DNA of 64,000 nt from Gammaproteobacteria bacterium (GCA_002711845.1 PASF01000005.1:1-64000), one strand, 5' to 3'; shown: positions 26,209 through 34,432, counted from the first letter of the stretch. The notes: a model not told the origin generated them from the letters alone. Numbers and translations are program-made.

Positions 26209-27198
26209 GTGAGCGAGAAAACAGCCATGAGCGGAACGAAAGCCACCCGCCTCAAGGATCCTGAGGCAATTCCTTTTTACCGGGAGCTGATCCGCGGCAT
26301 CGGGGAAGACATCAAGCCCCTGCGCACCGCCGTCATTCATCCGGTGGACAAAAATTCTCTCGCCGGCGCCATCGAGGCCGCCAGGATGGGTCTGATGGAG
26401 CCGGTGCTGGTCGGCCCCGAGGCGCGCATCCGCAAGGTCGCCGATGAACTGGAAGCCGACCTCTCGGCGTTCGAGCTGGTTAACGCTGAGCACAGCCATG
26501 AATCGGCCAAAACAGGTGTTGCCCTGGCCACCGATGGCAAGGTTGGCGCGCTGATGAAAGGCCACATTCACACGCACGAGTTATTGGCTGCCGTCATGGC
26601 CAAAAGCGCGCGCCTGCGGACCGGGCGGCGGATCAGTCATGTTTTCCTGATCGACATACCGCACGAGAACTACAGCAAACCCTTGTTCCTGAGCGACGCC
26701 GCGGTCAACATCCAGCCGACGCTCGCCCACAAACGCGATATCACACAAAATGCCATCGACCTGTTCCGCGCCTGCCGTGAGGGCACGCCAAAAGTCGCCA
26801 TTCTGTCGGCGACCGAACAGGTGACCGAGGACATTCTCTCCACCATCCATGCAGCAGCCATTTCCAAGATGGCTGAACGCGGCGTGATCACCGGCGGTAT
26901 CGTCGACGGCCCGCTGGCGTTTGACAATGCGATTTCCCGGGATGCTGCCAAGGCCAAGAATATCCGCTCCGAGGTCGCCGGGGATGCCGATATCCTGATT
27001 GTTCCCGATATCGATTCCGGCAACATGCTGTACAAACAGATGAAATACCTCTCCGGCTACAATGCCGCCGGGCTGGTCGTCGGCGCCCGCGTCCCCATCA
27101 TGCTGACCAGCCGGGCAGGCGATGTCGCTGCACGCGTCGCCTCCGCCGCGATAGCCCTGCTCTATGCCAGGAGCAGGGAGGAGGAAACCAGTTGGTGA
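26209..27198 (+). CDS. pta: phosphate acetyltransferase (short phosphate acetyl/butyryl transferase form)
   Basis: A 329-residue enzyme that interconverts acetyl-CoA and acetyl phosphate. It lacks the N-terminal regulatory domains of the long E. coli type. Visible landmarks are MKGHIHTHELLAAVM, HVFLIDIPHENYSKPLFLSD, ITGGIVDGPLAFDNAIS and the C-terminal DIDSGNMLYKQMKYLSGYNA-AGLVVGARVPIMLTSRA. The GTG at 26209 has AAGGAG five bases upstream and is preferred over the GTG at 26191; an ATG at 26227 is also possible. The stop overlaps the ackA start by three bases. Bacterial homologues of this short form often accept other short acyl groups. Confidence 0.85.
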   Translation: MSEKTAMSGTKATRLKDPEAIPFYRELIRGIGEDIKPLRTAVIHPVDKNSLAGAIEAARMGLMEPVLVGPEARIRKVADELEADLSAFELVNAEHSHESAKTGVALATDGKVGALMKGHIHTHELLAAVMAKSARLRTGRRISHVFLIDIPHENYSKPLFLSDAAVNIQPTLAHKRDITQNAIDLFRACREGTPKVAILSATEQVTEDILSTIHAAAISKMAERGVITGGIVDGPLAFDNAISRDAAKAKNIRSEVAGDADILIVPDIDSGNMLYKQMKYLSGYNAAGLVVGARVPIMLTSRAGDVAARVASAAIALLYARSREEETSW

Positions 27199-28364
27199 GT
27201 GCCTATATTCTGACTTGCAATGCCGGTTCCAACAGCCTGAAAAGTGCCCTGTACACCGCCGACGGGCCGGATCTTCGCTACCGGTTCCTGGCCGACCGGA
27301 TCCATGACCACATGACGCTGGAAGTGAAAGACTGCCACGGCGAAACCATCGCCACGGACAGCGACGTGGGCACGGGATACGAAAAAGCACTGACCTGGAT
27401 GACCGATTTCCTGCACGATCGAATCGATAATTTCCGCCTCGCCGCCGCCGGGCACCGGATTGTGCATGGCGGGCCGTATTATGCTGGCCCGGTTGTGGTC
27501 AATCAGGCGGTCATGACCAACCTGGCCAAACTAAACCCCCTGGCGCCCTCGCACCAGCCGCATAACCTCAGCCTGATCGAAGCACTGAAAAAACTGGACC
27601 CCGACCTGATGCAGGTGGCCTGTTTCGATACGAGCTTCCATCGCAGCCAGAGCCCGGAAGCAGCAAACTTTGCCCTGCCCCGGCAACTGGTTGAAGAACA
27701 TGATCTTTACCGCTATGGCTTCCACGGCCTGTCGTATGACTATATCGCCGCGACCATGGCGGATCACCTGCAGGAAAGTGAGCGCCAACGCGTGATCGCC
27801 CTGCACATGGGCGGCGGGTGCAGCGGCTGTGCCATGAAAGATGGCCGCAGTGTTGCCACCACCATGGGGCTGACCGCTCTGGATGGCCTGATGATGAACA
27901 CCCGCCCCGGCCACCTTGATCCCGGTGTTGTGCTGTATCTGTGCCAGCATACCGGCAGGACCGTCGAAGAGGTTGCCGACATACTCTACCGGGAATCTGG
28001 CCTGCTCGGCGTGTCCGGCATCAGTGGTGACATGCGCGACCTGGCTGCCAGCGACGACCCGCGTGCGGCACAGGCGGTGAACCTGTTCTGCGCCATGGCC
28101 GCGCGCGAGACCGCCGCGCTGGTGACAGAACTCGGCGGGCTGGATGCACTGATATTCAGCGGCGCGATGGGGGCAGATGACGCCAACGTACGTACAAAAA
28201 TAGTCGACCGCCTGGGCTTTCTTGGCATCTCGCTGGACGCGGCGGCAAACAGGGAGAACCGCACCGTTCTGTCAGATGCCGATAGTCGCATCAAAGTCCT
28301 GATGCTGCCCACCGATGAGGAAATCGTCATCGCCCGCAAGACCTGCGAGTTAATGGAAAAATAG
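27195..28364 (+). CDS. ackA: acetate kinase
   Basis: A 389-residue ASKHA-fold kinase that forms ATP and acetate from acetyl phosphate, completing the Pta-AckA pathway. Motifs are ILTCNAGSNSLKSALY (phosphate 1), AGHRIVHGGPYY, CFDTSFH, YRYGFHGLSYDYI, HMGGGCSGCAMKDG (adenosine/phosphate 2) and ESGLLGVSGISGDMRDL. The start is GTG within GTGA overlapping the pta stop, with AGGAGG about ten bases upstream. TTG at 27192 is an alternative. The sequence departs from the usual NGGSS and TRSGDIDPG forms (GGGCS, TRPGHLDPG) but keeps the catalytic Asp and Arg. Confidence 0.88.
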   Translation: MSAYILTCNAGSNSLKSALYTADGPDLRYRFLADRIHDHMTLEVKDCHGETIATDSDVGTGYEKALTWMTDFLHDRIDNFRLAAAGHRIVHGGPYYAGPVVVNQAVMTNLAKLNPLAPSHQPHNLSLIEALKKLDPDLMQVACFDTSFHRSQSPEAANFALPRQLVEEHDLYRYGFHGLSYDYIAATMADHLQESERQRVIALHMGGGCSGCAMKDGRSVATTMGLTALDGLMMNTRPGHLDPGVVLYLCQHTGRTVEEVADILYRESGLLGVSGISGDMRDLAASDDPRAAQAVNLFCAMAARETAALVTELGGLDALIFSGAMGADDANVRTKIVDRLGFLGISLDAAANRENRTVLSDADSRIKVLMLPTDEEIVIARKTCELMEK

Positions 28365-28590
28365 TCGATCACCATAAAAAAACCTGACAACAGGAACATT
28401 CGTTCCGATGGCGGATGTACCCCCGATCACCTGATTAAAGATATTCCTGAGGACGGGATACGGCAAAACCACTCTCTGCAAAACCATTTTGCACTCCCGG
28501 TCGTAGGCCCCTGTAAACACAATCGAAAACGTCTGGACGTGCACGGTGCGACCAGGCCATTCAACCATGGACGCATTCAGGAGGAAATTT

Positions 28591-29079
28591 ATGTCCAGCC
28601 CCGAGCATAAACAGAAAATCTGGAACCTCATCAACAACATCAAAAACGCCATGCTGACCACACATCACGGCAAGGAGCTGCGATCACGGCCGATGGTGCT
28701 GGTGCAGGACGACTATGACGGGACACTGTGGTTCTATACCGATCTTGAGTCAGAAAAGGTCTTTGAACTGGAAGATGACAACGATGTTTGTGTGACGTTC
28801 TCAGACCCACATGACCATGTCTACGTCTCGCTGACTGGCACCGGTCGTGCGATCCGGGACAAAGCGTTGATCGAACGCTACTGGAATCCGGTCATTGCGG
28901 CGTGGTTCCCCGAAGGCAAAGAATCTCCCAATGTTGGCATGCTGGAGATCAAGGTCACCAAAGGCGAACACTGGAACAGTGACAGCAGCAAGATGGTCAA
29001 AAGCATCAAGACCACTGCTGCCAAAATGAAAGGAGAGAAGCCAGATCTGGGTGAGCACGAAAAGTTTGGTACCCAATAG
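28591..29079 (+). CDS. pyridoxamine 5'-phosphate oxidase-like (general stress protein 26 family) protein
   Basis: A 162-residue single-domain split-barrel flavin-binding protein. Typical elements are NAMLTTHHGKELRSRPM, YDGTLWFYTDLESEKVFELE, VCVTFSDPHDHVYVSLTGTG and YWNPVIAAWFPEGKESP. This branch binds FMN or FAD and is linked to stress responses; it is not the vitamin B6 enzyme PdxH. The ATG at 28591 has GGAGG eight bases upstream, a strong site, so the longer frame to 28546 is rejected. A hairpin terminator follows 26 bases after the stop. Confidence 0.85.
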   Translation: MSSPEHKQKIWNLINNIKNAMLTTHHGKELRSRPMVLVQDDYDGTLWFYTDLESEKVFELEDDNDVCVTFSDPHDHVYVSLTGTGRAIRDKALIERYWNPVIAAWFPEGKESPNVGMLEIKVTKGEHWNSDSSKMVKSIKTTAAKMKGEKPDLGEHEKFGTQ

Positions 29080-29105
29080 TAACCAGTTGTGACCTCCACT
29101 CTAAG

Positions 29106-29130
29106 AAACGTTTCTGCGGAAACGTTTTTT
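29106..29130 (+). terminator. hairpin terminator, copy 1 of an identical pair
   Basis: Stem AAACGTTTC / GAAACGTTT with loop TGCG, then six T. It ends the stress protein transcript. The same 22 bases recur at 29877-29898. Confidence 0.8.
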
Positions 29131-29159
29131 AGGGTTAACCCGGAAAAGCGCCGTAAAGA

Positions 29160-29411
29160 TCACGCCTGGGTAACCGGCTTCTCCAGCTCAAGCAGCAACT
29201 CTGAAATCTCGGACACTTTTTCGGTGATCAACGTCTCGGCATCATAAAGGCCGCGGTTGTAAAAGAACGCGCCCATCTCCCTGGCAAAAAAGTCGACCAG
29301 AAATTCAGCATCAAAGCCACCGATGTCCTGGTTCAGCTCGTCGCGGAAATACGCCTTGACCTTCCCGGCCATCAGTTCTTTTTCCTGGCGGGTAAATTCA
29401 ATCTTTTCCAT
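29160..29411 (-). CDS. DUF2164 family protein
   Basis: An 83-residue soluble protein with the DUF2164 pattern: FTRQEKELMAGKVKAYFRDE, then an IGGFDAEFLVDFFAREMGAF segment followed by FYNRGLYDAETLI. The FYN-x-G motif is the most conserved part of the family. Function is unknown. Its start overlaps the end of the GNAT gene by 14 bases, so the two are expressed together. Confidence 0.8.
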   Translation of the reverse strand: MEKIEFTRQEKELMAGKVKAYFRDELNQDIGGFDAEFLVDFFAREMGAFFYNRGLYDAETLITEKVSEISELLLELEKPVTQA

Positions 29412-29862
29412 GTTGGAATCCTTGCCGTTTTGGATCAGGCACAGCCCATTTTTTCAGAATGTCGTACTTTCCATCTTCGCTGATACCCTGGCCCATTTTT
29501 TGCCACCCATTTGCGTGGTAGAAAGCGATGGCCCTGGCATTTGCTACCAGACACTTCAGCCGGGCTGGGCCTGCAATATTCTCAAGCGCAATTGCCAATA
29601 ACTGAGAGCCAATTCCGTGGCCGACCCACTGTGGCATAACAAAAAGATTATGGATGAAGTTGTCACCCTCGTCGACCGACACGAATCCGACGACTGTGCC
29701 CTCCCGCTCGGCCACCCAGATGGCCTCACTCAGTGTATGCCTGTCAAAGTCAGAAAGACGCATGGACGCGGGCTCCAGCCACGTGAAAGTATCCAGCCTG
29801 GAGTCAAGGTAGATCTGCTGAAGTGCTTCCCTGTCAGCTTCCATAAACGAGCGAATAATCAA
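29398..29862 (-). CDS. GNAT family N-acetyltransferase
   Basis: A 154-residue acetyltransferase. The acetyl-CoA-binding motif A region is HNLFVMPQWVGHGIGSQLLA with the (Q/R)xxGxG/A pattern as VGHGIG, followed by CLVANARAIAFYHANGW (motif B). The substrate is unknown. It is the first gene of a two-gene unit with DUF2164, and its start lies 14 bases from the second copy of the hairpin. Confidence 0.82.
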   Translation of the reverse strand: MIIRSFMEADREALQQIYLDSRLDTFTWLEPASMRLSDFDRHTLSEAIWVAEREGTVVGFVSVDEGDNFIHNLFVMPQWVGHGIGSQLLAIALENIAGPARLKCLVANARAIAFYHANGWQKMGQGISEDGKYDILKKWAVPDPKRQGFQHGKD

Positions 29863-29876
29863 TTCAATCTCCGAAT

Positions 29877-29900
29877 AAACGTTTCTGCGGAAACGTTTTT
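29877..29900. terminator. hairpin, copy 2 of an identical pair
   Basis: The same AAACGTTTC-TGCG-GAAACGTTT stem-loop as at 29106, with a five-T tail on the + strand. On the - strand it lies between the GDSL gene end and the GNAT gene start, so it could separate those two transcripts. Confidence 0.6.
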
Positions 29901-29930
29901 ATGGGAATGGAGCTGTGTCGCTTGCTCATA

Positions 29931-30767
29931 TCACTCGCGACCTAGCGCATCCAGCACCAACCGCGCCATGGCCTCATGGCCTTCGGCAGTGGGATGATAA
30001 CGCACGCCGCTGCTGGCAACCACATTGCCGTTAATCCAGCGCTCGGTGGCGGGCGCTGCGCAGGGGCCATGGCCTTCAGCCAGAACATAGGTATCAGCGA
30101 TCAAATTCTGCTGACGGGCAGACACACTGACAAAAATATCCTCAAGGGTCTGACCGAGTGCTGCCAGATATTGCGTGTCTTCCGCACTGAGTTCCAGTTC
30201 TTCACAACTGACCGCATCAACTGGAAACACGCGCGGGTAGGTCACCAGTACAACAGTAGCCTGGGGCGCCCTGTCCCTGATTTCGTCAATGGTCGCCGCC
30301 AGCTTGGAGGGTAACTCACTCACCGCATCATTGATGACCTGCTGATCCAGATTGGCCGTGCACTGTTCTTCAGCAGGCGTGCCGGCGCAGGCAAATGTCG
30401 ATGCCGTGTAACGAATATCATTGCCGCCAATGGTGACAGTGACCAGCATCGTGTCAGCCGTGACAGCGTCGATCTGCGGTGCCGCGCCATTCTGCGGGGT
30501 ATGGCGGATGTTGTTCGTGGTAGCGCCATTGCAACTGACGTCGGTAAGCGACAGATCAAGCGCATCGGCAACAAGATTGGCGTAGTTGGTGCTCGAGCGA
30601 CCGCAGTCACCCAACTGCTCGGGCACACCGGGCCCGGCTGCGAAAGAACTGCCGAGTGCAACGTAGCGGGCACCGGGCTGCAAGGACCCAGCGGGGGCCT
30701 GAGCATGGACACAGGCAGAGGCAAACAGAGCGCAACCAAGTGTGAAGATAGCCGTTATTCTCGTCAT
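29931..30767 (-). CDS. secreted SGNH/GDSL-family hydrolase
   Basis: A 278-residue exported esterase-like protein. The signal peptide is TAIFTLGCALFASACVHA (cleavage after VHA; the Cys is not in a clear lipobox). Block I is YVALGSSFAAGPG (nucleophile Ser in GSS), block II VSCNGATTNN (Gly), block III TVTIGGNDIRY (Asn) and block V RYHPTAEGHEAM (Asp is replaced by Thr-Ala-Glu, His retained). It looks like the SGNH class that acts on lipids or acylated sugars. ATG at 30767 has AGAGG eight bases upstream. It sits 11 bases after the toxin gene of the YefM-YoeB module and may be co-transcribed with it. Confidence 0.8.
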   Translation of the reverse strand: MTRITAIFTLGCALFASACVHAQAPAGSLQPGARYVALGSSFAAGPGVPEQLGDCGRSSTNYANLVADALDLSLTDVSCNGATTNNIRHTPQNGAAPQIDAVTADTMLVTVTIGGNDIRYTASTFACAGTPAEEQCTANLDQQVINDAVSELPSKLAATIDEIRDRAPQATVVLVTYPRVFPVDAVSCEELELSAEDTQYLAALGQTLEDIFVSVSARQQNLIADTYVLAEGHGPCAAPATERWINGNVVASSGVRYHPTAEGHEAMARLVLDALGRE

Positions 30768-30778
30768 TATGCTTACCT

Positions 30779-31039
30779 CTACTCGTAGTGTGTCCATAGC
30801 CGCAGTACTTTGACCGCATGCTCTTGCTCTAGCACTTGGTACACCAATCGATGCTGGATATTTATTCGGCGTGAGTAAGCGCCAGACAAGTCGCCGATAA
30901 GTTTCTCGTAGGGGGGAGGGTTGGCAAACGGATCCTTCCTGAGAATTTCCAGCAGTTCTTGCGCCCTAGGTTTGAGCCCGGAAGAGGCAAGCTTTCTCGC
31001 ATCCTTCTGGGCTTGCTTTGTAAAGTAAAGCTCCCACAT
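30779..31039 (-). CDS. yoeB: type II toxin, Txe/YoeB family
   Basis: An 86-residue ribosome-dependent mRNA interferase of the RelE fold. The family pattern is complete: WELYFTKQAQKDARKL, FANPPPYEKLIGDLSGAYSR, RINIQHRLVYQV and the C-terminal VLRLWTHYE with the catalytic His-Tyr pair. In YoeB the catalytic Glu, Arg and His lie in these same segments. The start ATG shares one base with the antitoxin stop (TGATG), typical for coupled toxin-antitoxin genes. Confidence 0.9.
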   Translation of the reverse strand: MWELYFTKQAQKDARKLASSGLKPRAQELLEILRKDPFANPPPYEKLIGDLSGAYSRRINIQHRLVYQVLEQEHAVKVLRLWTHYE

Positions 31040-31281
31040 CACCAATCCAGCGATTGGTCAGTATCCGCCAAATCTGTCTCCAGACCTTCGCGAATTGACT
31101 CGCGCATGCCGGGAATAGACACCAGATAAAGGGTTTCACTGATGGCATTCCAATCTTCTTCGGCCAGCAATACCGCGTTACCGCGCTTGCCGGTAATGAC
31201 GACAGGCTTGTGCGTTTGTCTGGTTTCGTCGATCAGCGCGTACAGCCTGGAACGTGCCTCAGTAGCATTTAATGTAGACAT
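31039..31281 (-). CDS. yefM: type II antitoxin, Phd/YefM family
   Basis: An 80-residue antitoxin. The N-terminal DNA-binding part is TLNATEARSRLYALIDET, followed by HKPVVITGKRGNAVLLAEEDW, both diagnostic of Phd/YefM. The C-terminal tail (LETDLADTDQSLDW) is the toxin-neutralising region. It directly precedes yoeB. Autorepression is likely: a palindrome lies exactly between the -35 and -10 boxes of its promoter. Confidence 0.9.
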   Translation of the reverse strand: MSTLNATEARSRLYALIDETRQTHKPVVITGKRGNAVLLAEEDWNAISETLYLVSIPGMRESIREGLETDLADTDQSLDW

Positions 31282-31302
31282 GGCAAACCTCCGTTTCGCA
31301 CT

Positions 31303-31331
31303 AGCGTACGCCTATACGTACGCAGTGTCAA
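31303..31331 (-). promoter_or_regulatory. yefM-yoeB promoter with embedded operator palindrome
   Basis: On the - strand, -35 TTGACA (31331-31326), 17-base spacer, -10-like TACGCT (31308-31303). The palindrome GCGTACG-CCTATA-CGTACGC (31304-31323) fills the spacer and reaches the -10 box. Known YefM operators also have palindromes with a GTAC core, so this is a good candidate for autorepression. Confidence 0.75.
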
Positions 31332-31649
31332 AGACCTGGATCGCTGGGCCGTAGTCATTGCAGGTCAGCTTGGCAAGGCCGCCAATACTCAGTGCATTAT
31401 AGGAGATCTCGTTCACATCCAAGGGAACGCTGGCACTTTTGTGCGCAGACCTTCAGTGAGCTGTTGGGCCAGGGGTTAAGTGTTAAGGTGGCGATTACAC
31501 TGACTAGTTGGGATATTTCGCCATGCCCTCTGTAGTTGTCCGGAAGAAATAGTTTTAAAAACAGATAATTACTTGGTGGTATGGTTTTTGCTTCTTCTTG
31601 AAACAAGGACAAAGCAATAATTGTCACATCAGGATCTTCAGGAGAACGC
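31332..31649. other. intergenic region without a recognisable gene
   Basis: About 320 bases between the TA promoter and yccF. The last 100 bases are AT-rich (AATAGTTTTAAAAACAG and similar). No convincing frame, RNA or repeat was seen; the ORF antisense to yccF that extends into it is not supported. Confidence 0.5.
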
Positions 31650-32075
31650 ATGCGCACAATTGGCAATATCATCTGGTTACTTTGCGGGGGTCTGGTTATG
31701 GGGCTGGTCTGGTGGCTGGTCGGTCTGATTGCGTTCGTGACCATCATCGGCATTCCCTGGGGCAGGGCCTGCTTTGTCATCGGGGAGTTTTCGTTCTTTC
31801 CGTTTGGCAGGGAATCCATCCCGCGAGCCGAGCTGGACCAGTATGGTGTCGGCACCGGCGTGTTGGGTGTGGTTGGCAATGTCATCTGGTTTTTGATCGC
31901 CGGATTATGGCTTGCGCTCGGGCACCTGTTGATGGCCATCATTTGTTTTATTCTGATCATCGGCATTCCATTCGGCATCCAGCACCTCAAACTGGCGAAG
32001 CTGGCGCTGGCCCCCATCGGCAAGACCATCATTGATTCCGATTATGCCGAGGCAGTGCGGGAAGGCGCGGTATAA
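31650..32075 (+). CDS. yccF: YccF family inner-membrane protein
   Basis: A 141-residue protein made of two copies of the YccF (DUF307) domain. The first copy is NIIWLLCGGLVMGLVWWLVG with FVTIIGIPWGRACF; the second is NVIWFLIAGLWLALGHLLMA with FILIIGIPFGIQHLKLAKLAL. The IGIP-(W/F)-G motif appears in both copies. Four membrane segments are expected. Its function is not established. The preceding bases TCAGGAGAACGC supply a good ribosome binding site. Confidence 0.88.
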   Translation: MRTIGNIIWLLCGGLVMGLVWWLVGLIAFVTIIGIPWGRACFVIGEFSFFPFGRESIPRAELDQYGVGTGVLGVVGNVIWFLIAGLWLALGHLLMAIICFILIIGIPFGIQHLKLAKLALAPIGKTIIDSDYAEAVREGAV

Positions 32076-32225
32076 GTTCGCGCCAGAAATTACACAGAGC
32101 CAGAGATTAAACAGAGAGAATTACAGGAAGGATAAAGACCTGGCTAGCGTGTCACACAACTGGACAACGTCGTGGTTTGGAGATACCTTTTGCTCTCCCT
32201 GTACCCATCATCATCAGAGGCACCT

Positions 32226-32360
32226 ATGGCCCGACTTCCGCTCCGCCTTCTGGGACTGCTGTTGCTTACGGCCACCATCACCGTGGCGAGTTGCCAGGCG
32301 ATGTTCCACGGGGCCGCGCTGCCGTCGCTACCAGCGGTTCTTGAATTCACAGAGGACTGA
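32226..32360 (+). CDS. small predicted lipoprotein
   Basis: A 44-residue frame. Residues 1-20 form a hydrophobic signal (RLPLRLLGLLLLTATIT) ending in a lipobox-like TVASC with Cys at residue 21. The mature part would be only about 24 residues (QAMFHGAALPSLPAVL). AGAGG lies six bases before the ATG, and the stop is eight bases before the XpaC-family gene. Such short lipoproteins are known but the call rests on signal and spacing alone. Confidence 0.45.
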   Translation: MARLPLRLLGLLLLTATITVASCQAMFHGAALPSLPAVLEFTED

Positions 32361-32368
32361 GCCAAGCC

Positions 32369-33202
32369 ATGGACGAATTGCTGCGCCAGGGTCGGGCCTG
32401 GGTGCCGGTGTTGAAGTCGGCGGCTCTTTTCCTGCTGCCGTTTCCGCTGGTGATCGCCTTCTTCGTGGCGCTCATCGGCGGCGAAATCGGTCGGCTCGCC
32501 GCCATTAGCGGAGCCATCTTCGCATTCTTCGGCGCTGGCGTGCTCACCTGGCGCGGTTTGGTCGCCGAGGCGCGCTTCTTTCTCGGCCAACGGCTCGATC
32601 CACCGGCGGTGCCGCTGAAAACCGTTTGCGCGATCCTCACCGCGCTCGGCGCCGGCCTCGCCGCTGCCGCCGGCGGGCACGGCCCGGCCGGCGTCGCCGC
32701 TTTCGCCGTGCTGGCGGCGCTAGGCTACTTCTGCTTCTATGGCCGCGACCCCAAGCGCAAGCGCATCGACCTGCCCGAGGTGGCTGGGGTAGACCGCGAC
32801 GCTGTCACGGTCCAGCTCAAGCAGGCCTACGGGCGGCTGCAGGGCATCGAAGCTGCCGCCCGGGCCATTGCCGTGCCGGAGTTCGTCGAGCGCTTGCAAC
32901 GGATCATCGGCATCGGCAAGCAGATTCTCGCGGAAATCGAGCGGGATCCGCGCGACGCCGCCCGGGCGCGGCGGTTCCTGCACCTGTACCTCGACAGCGC
33001 CGAAAAGGTGACGGTGGAGTACGCGCGCACTCACCGCCAGATGCGCAGCCGTCCGCTCGAGCAAAACTTCCGGCAACTGCTGATCGACATGGAACAGACG
33101 TTTGAGGCGCAGCACCAGAAGCTGCTGGAAAACGATGTACTCACCCTGGACGTCGAGATCGAGGTTCTGAACGCGCGGCTTAAACGCGAAGGCATCAACT
33201 GA
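32369..33202 (+). CDS. XpaC family membrane protein (tellurite-resistance-associated)
   Basis: A 277-residue protein with four hydrophobic segments in the first 130 residues (ALFLLPFPLVIAFFVALIGG, ISGAIFAFFGAGVLTW, ILTALGAGLAAAAGG, FAVLAALGYFCFYG) and a long helical cytosolic part (KQAYGRLQGIEAAARAI, RRFLHLYLDSAEKVTVEYA, FRQLLIDMEQTFEAQHQKLL). This is the XpaC/5-bromo-4-chloroindolyl phosphate hydrolysis protein family, usually found next to telA. It is 12 bases before telA. Role: probably a membrane partner of TelA; the enzymatic name of the family is historical. Confidence 0.8.
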   Translation: MDELLRQGRAWVPVLKSAALFLLPFPLVIAFFVALIGGEIGRLAAISGAIFAFFGAGVLTWRGLVAEARFFLGQRLDPPAVPLKTVCAILTALGAGLAAAAGGHGPAGVAAFAVLAALGYFCFYGRDPKRKRIDLPEVAGVDRDAVTVQLKQAYGRLQGIEAAARAIAVPEFVERLQRIIGIGKQILAEIERDPRDAARARRFLHLYLDSAEKVTVEYARTHRQMRSRPLEQNFRQLLIDMEQTFEAQHQKLLENDVLTLDVEIEVLNARLKREGIN

Positions 33203-33214
33203 GGAGATCATGAC

Positions 33215-34354
33215 ATGAACGACGCTACGTCCAGTGCAAGCGGCTCCAGTGTAACCAGCCCCAGCGCAACCGGCGGGCAGCCGCTGCCCGATACCGGCAT
33301 CACGGCCTACCGCGCCGCTACGGGTACCGAGCTTGCCCGGATCGAGCGCGCCCTGGCCGAGATCGATCTCGAGGACAGTAACTCCATCCTGTTCTTCGGC
33401 ACTGCCGCCCAGGGCGAAGTCACCACCGTGGCCGACGAGATGCTGGAGGGCGTGCGCAATAAGGACACCGGGCCGGCCGGTCAGGCGCTGAGCGAGATGG
33501 TGACGACTTTGCGTGGATTTCCGGTGGAGGAGCTCGACCCGAATCGCAAGCGCGGCCTGCTCGCGCGCCTGTTGGGCCGGGCCCGGCCCATCGCGCGCAT
33601 CCTGCAGCAGTACGAAGACGTGCGCGGCCACATCGACGCCATCAGCAATCGCCTTGACGACCACACCAGCGCGCTGATGAAGGACATCGGCATGCTCGAT
33701 CGGCTCTATGACAAAACGCTGTCGTACTTCCAGACACTGGCGGTATACATCGCCGCGGGAGAGGAATCGCTGCGCCGCCTCGACGAAGAGACCCTGCCGG
33801 CCCTGGCCCGCAACGCCGAGAGCAGCGGCGACATGCTGCAGGCCCAATCGCTACGCGATCTGCGTGCCAAGCGCGACGATCTGGAACGCCGCGTCCACGA
33901 CCTGAAACTCACCCGCCAGGTGACCATGCAAAGCCTGCCGTCCATCCGCCTGGTACAGGAGAACGACAAAGCCCTGGTGAGCAAGATCGGCTCGACCATG
34001 GCCAACACCATTCCGCTTTGGCGCCAGCAGCTGGCCATGGCCGTGACCATTGCGCGCTCGATGGAGGCCGGTACCACCCTGAAGCAGGCCACCGATCTGA
34101 CCAACGAGCTGCTGACGTCGAACGCCGAAGCGCTACGAACCTCCAGTGCAAGCATTCGCAACCAGATCGAGCGCGGCGTCGTCGACATCGAATCGGTGAA
34201 GCAGGCCAACGACGCGCTCATCGCCACCATCGACGACGCGCTGCGCATCGCCGACGAGGGCCGCCGTCAGCGCGGCGAGGCGGAGAAGCAACTGATCACG
34301 TGCGAGATCGAGTTGAAGGAGGCACTGCGGGCGGCGCAGGCACGCAGCACGTAG
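33215..34354 (+). CDS. telA: TelA family toxic anion resistance protein
   Basis: A 379-residue soluble, mostly coiled-coil protein. The TelA domain covers about residues 90-375: PVEELDPNRKRGLLARLLGR, QYEDVRGHIDAISNRLDDH, MLDRLYDKTLSYFQTL, YIAAGEESLRRL and VTMQSLPSIRLVQENDKALV. The family is linked to tellurite and some antimicrobial tolerance, by an unknown mechanism. GAGGAG eight bases upstream supports the ATG at 33215. The xpaC-telA block is visibly more GC-rich than the neighbouring toxin-antitoxin genes. Confidence 0.85.
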   Translation: MNDATSSASGSSVTSPSATGGQPLPDTGITAYRAATGTELARIERALAEIDLEDSNSILFFGTAAQGEVTTVADEMLEGVRNKDTGPAGQALSEMVTTLRGFPVEELDPNRKRGLLARLLGRARPIARILQQYEDVRGHIDAISNRLDDHTSALMKDIGMLDRLYDKTLSYFQTLAVYIAAGEESLRRLDEETLPALARNAESSGDMLQAQSLRDLRAKRDDLERRVHDLKLTRQVTMQSLPSIRLVQENDKALVSKIGSTMANTIPLWRQQLAMAVTIARSMEAGTTLKQATDLTNELLTSNAEALRTSSASIRNQIERGVVDIESVKQANDALIATIDDALRIADEGRRQRGEAEKQLITCEIELKEALRAAQARST

Positions 34355-34387
34355 CAGCCGGGCTAAGCGTCCCTCATTACCAATTGG

Positions 34388-34432
34388 ATAAAGGCGTCAG
34401 TGGATTTTATCGAGTGGCTGCAGCTGTAAACA
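34388..34432 (+). pseudogene. 3' end fragment of an alpha/beta hydrolase gene
   Basis: These bases encode IKASVDFIEWLQL and a stop and repeat, with few differences, the end of the alpha/beta hydrolase gene at 38569-38610 (IKASVDFIEWLEL). Twenty bases, AAGGCGTCAGTGGATTTTAT, are identical. No hydrolase sequence lies upstream of it. It is a leftover of a duplication or recombination event. Confidence 0.75.

Noticed and set aside
28350-28661. 103-residue - strand frame between ackA and the stress protein gene
   Set aside because: It overlaps the start of the stress protein gene and shows no motif or ribosome site.
31397-32032. 211-residue frame on the - strand over yccF
   Set aside because: It covers yccF, whose two IGIP motifs show the + strand is coding.
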